Positions 34,905 to 45,947 of a DNA stretch of 64,000 nt are shown piece after piece (within the stretch, counting starts at the first letter, position 1; every line of letters starts with the position of its first letter). This DNA is from Cystobasidium ongulense (taxonomy: Eukaryota; Basidiomycota; Cystobasidiomycetes; Cystobasidiales; Cystobasidiaceae), in contig BQUP01000004.1 in NCBI GenBank assembly GCA_022835595.1, forward strand, positions 434,001 to 498,000. Direction: 5' to 3'. The notes under the pieces were generated by a model. It was not told the DNA's origin, ran no database searches, and saw only the letters and a list, made by a program, of their open reading frames with translations. Made by a program: the position numbers and the translations under genes.

Positions 34905-36511
34905 TCACTTAGTTCGTTTTCCTCGTGTAGCCGTATCACTGTCTGACTGTGTCTTCTCGGTCTCTGTATCGCTAGTCGCGGCTTTCTTCTTCAAAGCTTG
35001 CTTGCTCTTAGATTTGCCACCATTGCTTACAGCTTCAGCTTGTTCCTCTTCCTCCTCTTCTTCACTTTCAACGAATCCGCTTTTTGGCGCACTATAGTGG
35101 GAGTAGTAGATTTCATCAGATACACGCATAGCACGGATTGGACGGATATAGACGCACTTCTTAGCGGACCTCATACTGCGCATAGCATTCAGTGTCGGTT
35201 CCTCTATCAATCTCGCCTTTTGCCTCCCAGCGCTCTTCAGCGATTTAGTCTCCTTGCTAGTACTAGCCTTGCTCGCAGCTGAAATTGATGCAGCAGTGTC
35301 TGAGCTACTAGGCTTGTTCTCGCTTCTGCTTTTCTCGGCTTCGTCTTGGTTTTCTCCTACATCTTCATCGCTACTGCTGTCAATGAAGCCTTTCTTCGTC
35401 TCTCTGCAGTCGTGAGTAAGTGCTAGTCAGAACAGTAACAAGGATCGAGGTGTTATGAGGACCCACTTTTGAGCGGTACGACCGGCTTTCAAAAGCACGC
35501 CATCGGCAGCTTTGCGTTTCTTTCCTGTTAGATGCAGATTTTGTAAGGAACAGCTGGTACCGATGTCATGATGACATTCAAGAAGATAGCTCACTTGGAC
35601 TATCAGGGTCGTGCGCCATTATAGATCCTTCAGTGAGAAGAGATGCGTTTCTCCTACCTCCTCGACCAGCGCGAGGGGCGAGAGCATCCTCTACAGAACT
35701 GCCGCCGCTCGACAAAAGTCGCTGGAATTTCTGCTTCTCACGTATCAAATCTTCGCTGAGATTACTAGCTTTTCTTTCTGCTTGTGTCAATTCACGTGCT
35801 TTTTGCTTGAGCTGTTTCGCTGGCAGATATAAAAGCGTCAGTCGGTGTACATCCTCCGCGATGAGGCATTCATCATGTTTAAATGACCTACATGCTTGAC
35901 TCGACTGCTCTTCAGCTGTTTGGATAGCTCTACCAAACTATCGTATGATGTCAGCTTTTGTGCAAGGATAGCCAAGACCCAACCTACAGAACATGCTGCT
36001 TCAAAAGCTAGGACGAACGCTGGGGTGGCCGGAGATCTCTTCACTGCGGACACGAAATCGAAGGTTACATCTAGAGCCTTTATATCTTTGAACGCAACCT
36101 ATACAGAAATAGTTTCAGCATGCGTAACTAGTGAAGACGAAGGCAAGCAGAGGATACCTCGAGTTTATGATCATCTTTGTCGTACTCTGACATGAAATTG
36201 TTGACCTTGAATCGTTCATACAGCTCTTCACAGCATTCACTCTTCGTTAAGCGCTTATTCAGACCCTTCTTGCCAGTGACAGCTTTGACAAAGTCATCAT
36301 CACTATCTTCCTCGCCACCGAGGTCGAGTTGGACAAGCTCTTGCTTTCCATTCAGGAAACGAATAGCTTGCAGACAGAGGGATGAAAAGCGGTTCGACTG
36401 GGACGATGAAGGCACGCCGTGTGCCGTTGCAGCTTGCAGTTCTACTTTAATGAGGATGGGTGGGAACGTGACGCCTTGCTCTATCAACTGGAAACAATAG
36501 CCGTCCTCCAT
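34905..36511 (-). CDS. Unidentified protein: N-terminal globular part, coiled coil, acidic/basic tail
   Basis: I do not recognise the family with confidence. From the ATG at 36511, six exons (36511-36158, 36098-35988, 35937-35892, 35819-35595, 35524-35467, 35403-34905) keep one frame to 430 residues. The first 155 or so residues look globular, with alternating strands and an acidic EEDSDDD loop. A coiled coil of about 60 residues follows, then a basic patch KKRKAADG that could be a nuclear signal. A long Ser/Glu/Lys tail contains seven consecutive Glu and ends RGKRTK. This head, coil and tail layout resembles the DNA-end-joining proteins XRCC4/Lif1, but no diagnostic residue supports that. 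The true start may be upstream: a short exon near 36690-36620 could add residues. It diverges from the sirtuin gene. Confidence 0.55.
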
Positions 36512-36810
36512 CCTGAGAGAGCTGCCTGGTCGGAATCGCAGTCACCGTGCACCAGAACCATTCCAGCACTATCTTCTAAGACTTCTCGACGTCTTCATGC
36601 TCGCTGCTGTTGTTGATTGGCGTAAAAGAGACATACGGAAAAGCAGACTGTAGGATGATCGTCGATCTCGTATACACCTGCAATTCAAGTGAAAAGTAAC
36701 AGCTGAGAAGCTTTCTTCTCTTGCGATTGTTAAGTCTGCTGATATTCCAGCACTTCTCGCCCACGCTCATTTCACTTGCACGAGCAGACTGGCCACATTC
36801 AGAGTACTCG

Positions 36811-38337
36811 ATGCCAGCGATGAGGATCTCGATACCGCGCATCGACTATGTACCCAAGTTACCACCTTCACTTGCTGTCAGTGCAGACGAGGCTGCAGAT
36901 AGATTGGCAAAGTTCCTCGATAAAGGCAAAGGAAAAGCTGTAGACGGGCAAGCAGACCGAGCTGGAACTGTGCTGCTCTGTGGAGCTGGTGTCAGTGTAG
37001 ACAGGTAAATTGCGCCACCTTTAACAGCAAAGCCAGGGCTGAACAATACCCTGATCTCTCGGTGGTTTGGTTGACATTGGTCTTGCAGTGGTATTCGTGC
37101 ATACAGAGGCAAAGGAGGCTCGTACAACGTCAACAGATCTTACCGACCTATCTTTTTTCACGAGTTTGTGGCGGAGCACTACTTTCGACAGCGATATTGG
37201 GCGCGTTCTTATCTAGGTGCGCCTCGACGGATACTCTCTAGAGGGTGCATAGTAAGATTTCTGACGAAAGATCACGATAGGCTATCCCCCTGTGCAGAAA
37301 GCCCAAGCGAACAAAACGCATTTTGCGATAGCTGCTTTACAATACCTTGGCTACCTTCAGCCTGGTATCATCACGCAGAATGTAGATAGGTGGGTGCAAT
37401 TATGCAATATCGTGCAGCCAAGAGGCTAATATCTGGATGTCAGACTTCAACATAAAGCTTTGCCTTCGAAAACGGCTGCTCGAAGTATTCAAGAACTGCA
37501 CGGTTCTCTCAAACATGTGCATTGCTTGAGTAAGCTGCTATCGTTGTCCTAGCATACCATCCATTGCTAAGACCTTTCGTAGACTGCGGGACTAGCATAG
37601 ACAGAGATGACGTACAGGAAGAACTGTCCCGCCTGAATCCCGAATGGTACGAATATCTAAACGACAATATCCGCAATGGTGTAAGTGACAATAGAGAAAA
37701 GCATCAGATGAACAGGGCACTAAACCTATCCGTTGTATAGACGGAACCGAAAACAAATCCAGATGGAGATGTTGACCTACAAGGACGATCATACGAGACA
37801 TTTACACCACCACCTTGTCCAAATCCACGCTGTACAGATGGCATCCTGAAACCAAGTGTCATCTTTTTCGGGGAGAACATACCGCCACAAGACAAGAAAC
37901 GAGCTGAAAATACTGTGAAAGAAGCGGATCAAATGTTACTTGTCGGTACTTCGCTGGCTACTTATTCAGCATATAGATTATTAAAACAAGCTCATGAAGG
38001 GAAGAAGGACGTCGCTATGGTAAATGTCGGTACTTCAAGAGGTGATGATTTAGGTGAGTGGATTCACGTTACACAATGAATCTAAGATATCGGAAATTGA
38101 TGCAAAGCCTTCTCCTTGATAGTACCGAGTAACATGCGATTTTCCCTTGGATCGTCCGACGTCCTAACACGCGTAGCATTGCTGCTGAGCAATGGACGAG
38201 AGAAGCAAGATAAGAAATTAGACGAACTCCTCAGATCAGGCGTAATGGAGACAGTCGTTGATAAACCCGCATCAAGCTCGATGCAACCAGGAGAAAAGGA
38301 GAATGCCTCATTTCAGCATGTAGTGAATCCACAATAA
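36811..38337 (+). CDS. Sirtuin, class II, SIRT4-like
   Basis: This is an NAD-dependent protein deacylase or ADP-ribosyltransferase, mitochondrial in most relatives. Seven exons (36811-37004, 37089-37216, 37281-37389, 37444-37529, 37583-37680, 37741-38053, 38123-38337) give 380 residues. The NAD site GAGVSVDSGIRAYRG, the ITQNVDR motif and the catalytic histidine in ELHGS (about residue 163) are present. The zinc site needs the 53-bp intron 37530-37582, which yields CLNC; the second pair is in CPNPRC. VGTSLATYSAYR and LNPEWYEYL follow the SIRT4 pattern. The second in-frame ATG at 36820 is an alternative start. The N-terminus is short and only weakly like a presequence. The C-terminal 60 residues are polar and variable. 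Confidence 0.9.
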
Positions 38338-38612
38338 CGAATAAATATCTCACTCATGCCCATCCCATTTTGTAGCCTGCTCATCTCATCTTTAATACCA
38401 TACAATTGCTCCATCTATACCATACACAAGGATCTAGCTCTAGCGGAATACTAAGTGTCCATAATACCTATTCCCGTCGACTGATATACTATCCAGGCAT
38501 GTTTATAGATATCAACTGATAGCCTATTATGCAGTCTACTTCAGGCCGATAAAATAATTCCACACGAATTGCCAAAAGAGAGTCTCAAGGCCGGGTCATC
38601 CAGCTTCGAGTC
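38338..38612. other. Convergent 3' spacer
   Basis: This AT-rich 275 bp lies between the converging sirtuin and transporter genes and should carry both polyadenylation signals. No gene is seen. Confidence 0.4.
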
Positions 38613-40425
38613 TTACATGAAGATGCTTGCGATGCCCGCGAAAACCAGGGGACATAATAACGGAATACCATACTGTGCCAATATAGCTCTCGTACTCCGC
38701 TTTTGAACGAGTTTAGGACCTCCGTTCATACCGCTCGATGATGGGGCCGAAGGGTCATAGAGTGGTAATTGAGTTGAAGTAGACGATGACGCCAAACTTG
38801 ATGAGCCATCTTTCTCTGGGTTGCTATCGTCATCGGATATGGACGATAGTGGAATATAATTTGCCGGTTCTTTCGGAGGGTCGAACTGTCTGCTTGTCTT
38901 GATCCACACTCCCGCAGCAACGAATCCAACTATCCAGCATATGCACCAAAGGTTTGTCAGCACGCGTCCAATGTGAATCCGTTTTGATGACCGATAATAT
39001 CGCTTACCACCAAGCCAGCCCCCGAACCCTACACTACCGAAATTACCGAAAATTCCGGCATTCATGATGATACTCCAGAATTGACGGCATGTCATCACCG
39101 TAGCTACTGTCAAAGCGCCATGTTTAAAAATTGTATCGTAGAGTATGATAAGACCAAACGTAGCTGTTGCTGATAGCATAGTGACTGTGATTGTAGAAAG
39201 AGGAAGATACATCAGGTTATACCGAGGATGAGAAGAAGATAATCGTAGATGTACTCACTGTCAAACCATAAGCTAGGTTCTCGCATAGCCAAGAATAAAC
39301 TCTGGCTAGTGGTTCCCCAATTGACAACACAAATTACCGCACTAATGATAGTAGCACAAGCATTTACAAACACCATTTGGTCGAGCACAGGTCCAGCAGG
39401 AGTAAGAGGTGAGGTGTCTTTCTTAGATTTCCCAAAGTAATGCTCCTGAGTAGTAGATGTAAGACCGTCGAATCCGAGGTACAAGCATAGTAGGATACAG
39501 CCGATTAAGGGTGCTAGTGGATTATCGGAAGATGATGCGACGGCGTGTGATTTGGAAGATTTGACTGGAGCGCTTCCCGACGTTAAGTAGACGAAACATC
39601 CGAATAGCACAACTCCTCCAGCAACCTGTCATTTAGGGAGAAGGGAATTCGAAGAGGAGGAGCGGGTCAGCTACAAGTCGCATCACCGTAGAGAAGAATC
39701 GGTGGCTAATTCTCACGTATTCTTTCTCTTTGTAAGTCTTCTTGTAGAACAAGCGGCCTATCAGAAGCACAGGAACCATCTTTGCACACTTTGCCAGTGC
39801 TTGAGTCGTGAAGCCTACGAAACGAAGAGCGTCATACTGGCAGTAGGTTGATGCAAAATTGGCTGCTGCGACTGCTGCATAGAAGTATAGCTGGAGTGAA
39901 GTTTATACAATAGATTCATTGTATGAACATGGATCAGCTTGAGAAGTCTGCGCCTGCTGTTGTTGAGGTATAAATTGTGGCAAACTTACAGGCCATTTCG
40001 GCGCGAGTCGTTCGCGCGCCGCAAGTGGTGAGCCATCCTTGGAAGGCAGAAACAGAGAGAAGAGGGTTCCAATAGTGAATGAGAAGGATCTGTTGCTGAG
40101 GACAAGCAGTGAGGCTGATGTGAAGTGTTGGTTGTCGGCACCTGCGAGCATGCAAAGTTATACAAGTCAGCTTGCATGATCAACCTCGATATACACGCGT
40201 AGACGGCGAGCCATCCAGCAAGCGGAGACTGCAGGAGTACCGCCTGACATGAATTCCCATCCAGTCGGAATAAGTGCACGCACCGTAACCCGTCTTCATG
40301 ATCTTCTCCTGCAGGACGCTGTAGAGCGAGTACACAACGACCAGGCCAGCTGCATGAACGACGAGCGAGAGCGTCCCAGCGCCAGCGCTGGGCGAGGTGG
40401 ATGCCTGTCCAGGACCGGGCGACAT
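38613..40425 (-). CDS. Nucleotide-sugar/PAPS transporter, SLC35B family
   Basis: Five exons (40425-40284, 40141-39990, 39890-39717, 39625-39259, 39184-38613) give 468 residues. Around nine or ten hydrophobic segments are visible, as expected for a Golgi or ER drug/metabolite-type antiporter. The conserved stretch ALRFVGFTTQALAKCAKMVP, followed by VLLIGRLFYKKTYKEKEYV, is the hallmark of the SLC35B2/B3 group, whose members carry PAPS or UDP-sugars into the Golgi. TVMTCRQFWSIIMN matches the last conserved helix pair. A disordered Ser-rich loop of about 70 residues interrupts the C-terminal part before a final hydrophobic helix, an uncommon addition. The substrate cannot be decided from sequence; UDP-galactose (Hut1-like) or PAPS are both possible. 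Confidence 0.82.
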
Positions 40426-41225
40426 GGCTTCAGGTGCGCCGTATTGCTGAAGACGACGAAACGGGCGGGTCTAGAGAGTGATTGGAGTGTAGAAGCTGCT
40501 GGCGTGTGTGTATTTCGCTGAAATGTAAGCCCACCGCCAGCCGAGATAATTGCACGCGGTCGGCGGCTTTGGAAAGCGCGGGCACGCAGGTTGAGCGACA
40601 TTGTAAGACAAATGCAGAAACAATTGAATCATGCTGCAAAGGTGTCTGCCCTTCCACTCTGCCTGCTCTTGGCCTGCCTGGCTCCACGCCACCAGCTACA
40701 AAAGCCCTCCAGGCTCGCGCAGGCGGTAGGGAGGCCTGGAGGACCCGTGAGCGCTTCCACTGTCTGCTCTGTCCATGTTGTCGACGGCAGTTCCTCTGCT
40801 GCTTATCTGTAACGCGACAAGTCACGTCCTAGGACGATAGCCGTCTTGTGTGTGAATTGGCACGTGAGGCGGATCGGCAGAGCAGTTGCAGAAGAGCTCT
40901 GCGATTGCTAGGCAGACGCAAGAAGGCCGTGAGAGAGAGCGTTGTTGGAGGAATAGAAACACAGAACACTGAATAGCGAAAGTAAAGAACGTCTCCCAAG
41001 TCATTGGAACCTGACTACAAACTGTCAAAATGTCGGGATAATAAGCACGCCATCGAATACCGCCCGGCAAGTCCGATCTTGGACACCGCACGTTACGTTT
41101 ACTAGTAATAATGAAAGAGGGAGACCAGCTACTACCGTCCATGATGTCTTAACCTAGGGGAAAGTACCCCCATCATTTACACGGTACCGGCCAGAAAGTC
41201 AATAGATTTTCACAAATTGTTAAGT
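40426..41225. other. Intergenic region upstream of the transporter
   Basis: This 0.8 kb holds the transporter promoter (minus strand) and the hexosaminidase 3' end. Overlapping short frames on both strands are rich in Arg, Pro and Ser and look non-coding. No feature is recognised. Confidence 0.4.
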
Positions 41226-43624
41226 TCATGCCAGACACTCTAATGGTCTCAATGCACACCAGTGAGGCTGCAGTGGTTTAGCTGCAACTCCTCTCTTGAC
41301 CTGCATTGTAAGCAGACCATCCAAACATCAGCTTACTGCAATCTCATCCCAAGTGAATTCAATCAATGTCAACCTCACCATTCTGTACCGGAAGTCGTGG
41401 AGTCGCCCTAGAGCAGTCGTAGAATTCAAGCCTTGTCCATTGATGCCTTGTTCCCCAAGCCACCATATTTCACCCACTGCAGCTGCCCGTGGCCAAAGTA
41501 AGGAGTCCACAACTTCAGGACCTGCTTGTTCCGACCACAATGCTGCTTGACCTGTAGGAGATAATAACTTGCGCATCAGAACCGAGTGAACGGCGCCCAT
41601 GATGGTTTACGCCTGCTGTAAATGCTGACCTCCGAGAACAAGCTTTTTCTGTGCGTCGCTCAGGCCCTCTAGAGATGAAAGGCTGTCGTAAACGGCCCAC
41701 CAACTGACGAACGGGCACCACTGGCAGCGCAGGGGGAAAAAATTCAGCCACTCTGCGGTGCTACTTATAGCACGTCACTACCATATTGCGGCACTCACAG
41801 AGTTTCCACTGCCAACCCAGCCTCCCATACCGCTACGACATGAATCGTTGGAGTCAGCCAACTTTTGAGCCTACAAAGCCCGCAAACGGGAGAGGCCTCA
41901 CCAATCCATATAAGCCAGCTCATAAGATGCCTGTATGACTCTGAATCCAGCTTGCGTAATGTTCGAGAAGGTAGCGTTTCCTTTCCAAGCAGTAACGATA
42001 GTATCAGGATGCATAGGTACAGCTTCATTCCCTATGACTGTATCTTCCCACACTACCGGAATCTTGCCAGTCTCAACGACGACTTCGTGAGTTTGATGGA
42101 TAAAGTTTGCGATAGCTTCAATTATAGTTTGCCCTTTTGCTGAAAGGACGGCTTGGACTGAAGTGTCATTCTCGAAACAGGCAAGATTGATCTCGTCGCC
42201 TCCTGTGCCGAATAGCTTGCCTGGTATCGCCTTCATGACGTCCGAATAGACCGTCTTGGTGAGTTCGATGGCTTGGTCATCGGTTGGCCTGCCAAATCTT
42301 GCTTTTCAGAGTTTATACGACCATGAAGGCAGTACAGGCTCGACGCACTTGAGCTGACCGGGATTGGGTTCTGCAGCTAGAGTTAGCAGAAGGCAGTCAG
42401 CGAATGAAGCAAGAGCGTTGTAATAAATGATAGTCTGACGTACCAACTACGGTCCATGGATCGTTGGTGCAGGCTACCAGATCAGGATGGCTTAAAGCGA
42501 TAGAAGCAGTGTGACCAGGTCTGCATAAGTGTATGCATTGATATCAATTCCTCTTCACAATGTCGAGAACAGTCTGAGCTTACGTATCGATCTCCAGCAT
42601 GACTTCAATGCCGATTCCGTTAGCATAACCTATCACTTCGTTCACTGTTGCAAGACTGTATGTCTGTGACTTGGAGTAGGCTGCTTTCTCTGACAGTTCT
42701 GGATGACTCGGTATAACTAAAGGCCAAGCTTGGCTATTTTGCCCTCAAGCATCAGCGCGAGACACAAGGGTGACAGCAGGTTTGCCGTGTGACTGACCTG
42801 TCTGTAATGTGCCAATGGAAACTGTAGAGAGGCGTCGTCATCAGTAGTCGAACAGTACTTGCTAGACACATGACGGGCTGGCGAAAAGTAACCTACTAAT
42901 TCATCTTCGCCCAGCTCATCGCACTTAGAGTTCGTTTGATATCTTTGACTGGATAATAGTTGCGAGCAGTGTCCAGCAAGAGACCTCGTACTGGATAGGC
43001 AGGTTCATCCTCAATGTGCAAGGGAGTGTCTCTGATGTATCTTATGGGCTGCTGGTCTGAGGTTGTATATACCAATTGTGTAAAAGTCTGCAAACCTCGG
43101 AGCAGACCCAGGGCAGTCGAAGCGGTCAAGTGAGCTATTGGGCCGTGGAGCGTGATGTCCAGGGTATAGCTTTCATCTCGCTCGTTGAAAGGTGCATTGA
43201 TATTGTCCGAAATGGAAGCGACGTGTCGTCTCGTAGTGCTGAACATTGCTACGTTCCTGACGGGTAGATCTGCTTCGTGAGACATGTCGCTCTTGATGTC
43301 TAGACAGAGAACGTAGAGAATATGTGTGGTCTCTCTGACTGCAGCCTCGACGCTGTCGAGGTCTACTTCCAATGGCTGCATCTTATCTTTCTTGATCTGC
43401 AGCTCAGCAGTGCGCATTGCAGCTCGTAGATCATCTGGAACGCTAAAAGAGCACGGCGTAGTAATGGAGAACGAGTCGTCGAGCTTGACATACTGATTGC
43501 CTGCTGTGTACTGGCTCGGTGCAGGCCAGAGGGCACTCGTTGACTGGATAGCGCACAGGAACGCCAGCAGCCACAACATCCTGTTCATGCTTGGGAACTG
43601 AGGTTGCGGTGGACGAGAGGTCAT
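41226..43624 (-). CDS. Beta-N-acetylhexosaminidase, GH20, secreted
   Basis: The enzyme removes terminal N-acetylglucosamine or N-acetylgalactosamine from chitin oligomers and glycans. Ten exons (43624-42897, 42821-42798, 42733-42584, 42520-42444, 42376-42349, 42297-41902, 41832-41799, 41720-41630, 41551-41379, 41300-41226) give 591 residues. A signal peptide is visible at MLWLLAFLCAIQSTSA; the ATG twelve codons further in would also serve. The N-terminal GH20b domain is followed by the TIM barrel with RGLLLDTARNYYP, FHWHITDSQAWP, the catalytic Asp-Glu pair in GTGGDEIN (370-371), and ALWSEQ. The last exon at 41300-41226 supplies the family ending with QPHWCALRP. The 24-nt second exon codes for the substrate-contact motif around HWH. 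Chitin or cell-wall recycling is the likely role. Confidence 0.93.
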
Positions 43625-44218
43625 GATACAATGTGTGTGTTGGTCAGAAGAAGGGTCTCGCCGACGTGACAGACAACTGGCTTTGTCGTTTCCTGGACGG
43701 CGCGTGCACGAGTCTATTACTTGACGGGTCTAGTCGTTTGCTTTGTTTCGCTCGCGCCCAAAGACAGAGTGATGGCTCTCAGACATTCTGCGTCCATCGC
43801 TACCTAGACTGGAGCAGCTGTGGAGGACATGCGAGAGCTTCACGCCCCCTTCTTTTCTCGTATGCTGTCAAGGTAGTAGTAGTAGTGCAAGTCAGAGCGT
43901 GGCTGCCTCGACCTACTAGCCGGCTGAAAAGACAATCGAGCCGACTCCGTCATATTCAACTTTCAAGCCAGCTTTTCCAAGTGATGATATGAGCCAAATC
44001 GAGGAGACGTGAAACAGGTTTGGGTATACATGTAAAAAATGGCATGTCCCATCACTACAATTAACGTGCATGCTTTCCACACAAGGTCTTGTAATACGGT
44101 GAACTACACGTGACTTTGCACAACTCCTGCCTGTGCAACCCAAACACTTCTCCTGTATTTGCTGCTGTCGTGTATAGCTCAAGCACGCACAAAGCTTGCC
44201 CCCTAAAGTGAACCCCAT
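43625..44218. other. Intergenic region upstream of the hexosaminidase
   Basis: Roughly 0.6 kb lie between the hexosaminidase start and the OMA1 stop, both on the minus strand. It contains a short GTAGTAGTAGTAG run at about 43872-43884. No gene is supported. Confidence 0.4.
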
Positions 44219-45774
44219 TCACCGAAACTTGGCGACTTGGCTAAACGCTTTACTGGACTGCATGGTAGGACCACAGTTATCTTCTCGCAATTGATCAGCC
44301 TGCGGTAATCGAAAGACAACGAGACTGTCGTCAGCAGATGCTTTCGTGACATAAGGTAGATACGGTCTTACCTCTGGCAACCACTTGCGAATAGCTTTGA
44401 TCCGTCGCTCATTTGCAGGGTGTGTAGATAAGAAGTCCATTCCGCCGCTTCCACCTTCGGACTGCTGCATTCTCTCCCACATATGCACAGCTTCTTCTGG
44501 ATCGTAACAGGCACGACTTGCTAGACGAAGTCCAACCTCTGCGAAGAGCATACATGTTTCCGAGTTGTCAGAAAGGGCGAATCGTAGATAAAGATAAGCA
44601 GCACTCACGATCTGCTTCTGTTTCGGAAGTCCTAGAATTCGGTAATTGAAGAAGTACCCCTACAGCCCCTTGCGATAGACCCTGGTCAATGCCAAAGACA
44701 AAACTTGCCAGGTACTGAAGAGCCATGTAGACCTTTTGGGAGCTCATCCGCTCTCCACCATGTCGTAGTACTTGATGGGCCATCTAGATGTAACGACGCA
44801 GTTCCATGACAGTGCCTCAGTACACTTATCTCGAAAGTCCAGGAGCACTGACCGTATAAGGATAAAGTAGCGACAGTCAGATTAGCGGCTCACCTCGTGA
44901 CCAAGAACTGCTGCCAAACCATCCTCATTCGAGCATACTGGAAGGATGCCAGTCTGTGAAGCAGGTATGTATCAAGAGACGCGCAAGCAAGGTCGCTTGT
45001 CCAGTAACTTACGAATACGAATATGGCGCCATTGGGTAATACGAATCTGAAAAGACATAACCAGTCAGAACAAATTAAACCCAAACCCACAACGTTTGAG
45101 TGTGCGCAGCTTACGCATTCTTAGTAGACGGGTCGTCTATTACTCGCACTTTCCACTGGACCGCCGCTTCTCCATTGTCTTGACTTTCTATACGTGCTGG
45201 ATCTCGCGATGTCGCGCCCGCTCCTAATCCATTTGCGCGGATGAGACGATCTGCGACTTTCTGTACCATCCGTGTTGTTGGATGTGATGGTGGTAGAATT
45301 GCATGAGAGTATTCTTGTAGAACTTGCTTCGCGGCCTGGTGATGCGATGCAAAAAACATGTATCAGACGGGGAAGCTTGCGTTAGGACAGGATCGCCACG
45401 TACCATCTCGCCCATTTGGCGCTCATCTGCGACGGTGCTGTCGAGAAAGCGCAATCTGCCAGTCTCGGTCCTTTCCAAGTGGTATACTGAACGGTAAAAA
45501 GGCCATCAGGCTTTTGGCCTGCTCTCTGAGTAGTATGAGACTACTTACCATAGTAGACGCCACCACCTCCGGCGACTGCCCAAATTATGGGAGGTGTATT
45601 CTTGACCCGCTGGCGAGCATAGCTGATAGGTGTTTGCTTAGCTACACCTCTCTCGCCGAAGCGCTGGTAGCTCGCATGCCTGACTTGAGGGAAGCTTGTC
45701 CTTGGAGGTGGAACAGGAACTCGGGCTCTCTTGCAGAGTTGCCGAAGTGGGCCAGTCGACAGCAGACGAAGCAT
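44219..45774 (-). CDS. OMA1: OMA1-type mitochondrial inner-membrane metallopeptidase, M48
   Basis: This ATP-independent zinc protease cleaves inner-membrane substrates during mitochondrial stress. Eight exons (45774-45549, 45486-45404, 45335-45115, 45046-45013, 44953-44894, 44783-44609, 44538-44372, 44299-44219) give 348 residues. The first 45 residues are basic and acid-poor, as in a presequence. A hydrophobic segment, PPIIWAVAGGGGVYY, could anchor the protein. The zinc motif HEMAH (207-211) is split across two exons, and the third ligand lies in SETEAD. FVLPNGAIFVFTGIL and FLSTHPANERRI are OMA1 signatures. The gene is head to head with ATP11 across 173 bp. Confidence 0.92.
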
Positions 45775-45947
45775 GGTTACGCTCTCAGGTGAATAGATTT
45801 GCCAGTGTTATGTTGGTCAGGGTGTTCGTATCATTGTCTGTCTGCTTCCATCAAGTATTGATCACAACGAAAGAAGCACGCTCCATGCAAATCGCAATTG
45901 CTCTTTCTTCCACCTCGATAGCTGTTCCGTCGTCGACACCACCAGCC
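45775..45947. promoter_or_regulatory. Shared divergent promoter of OMA1 and ATP11
   Basis: Only 173 bp separate the two start codons, so both promoters and leaders must overlap here. Both products act in mitochondria. No specific factor site is recognised. Confidence 0.5.
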
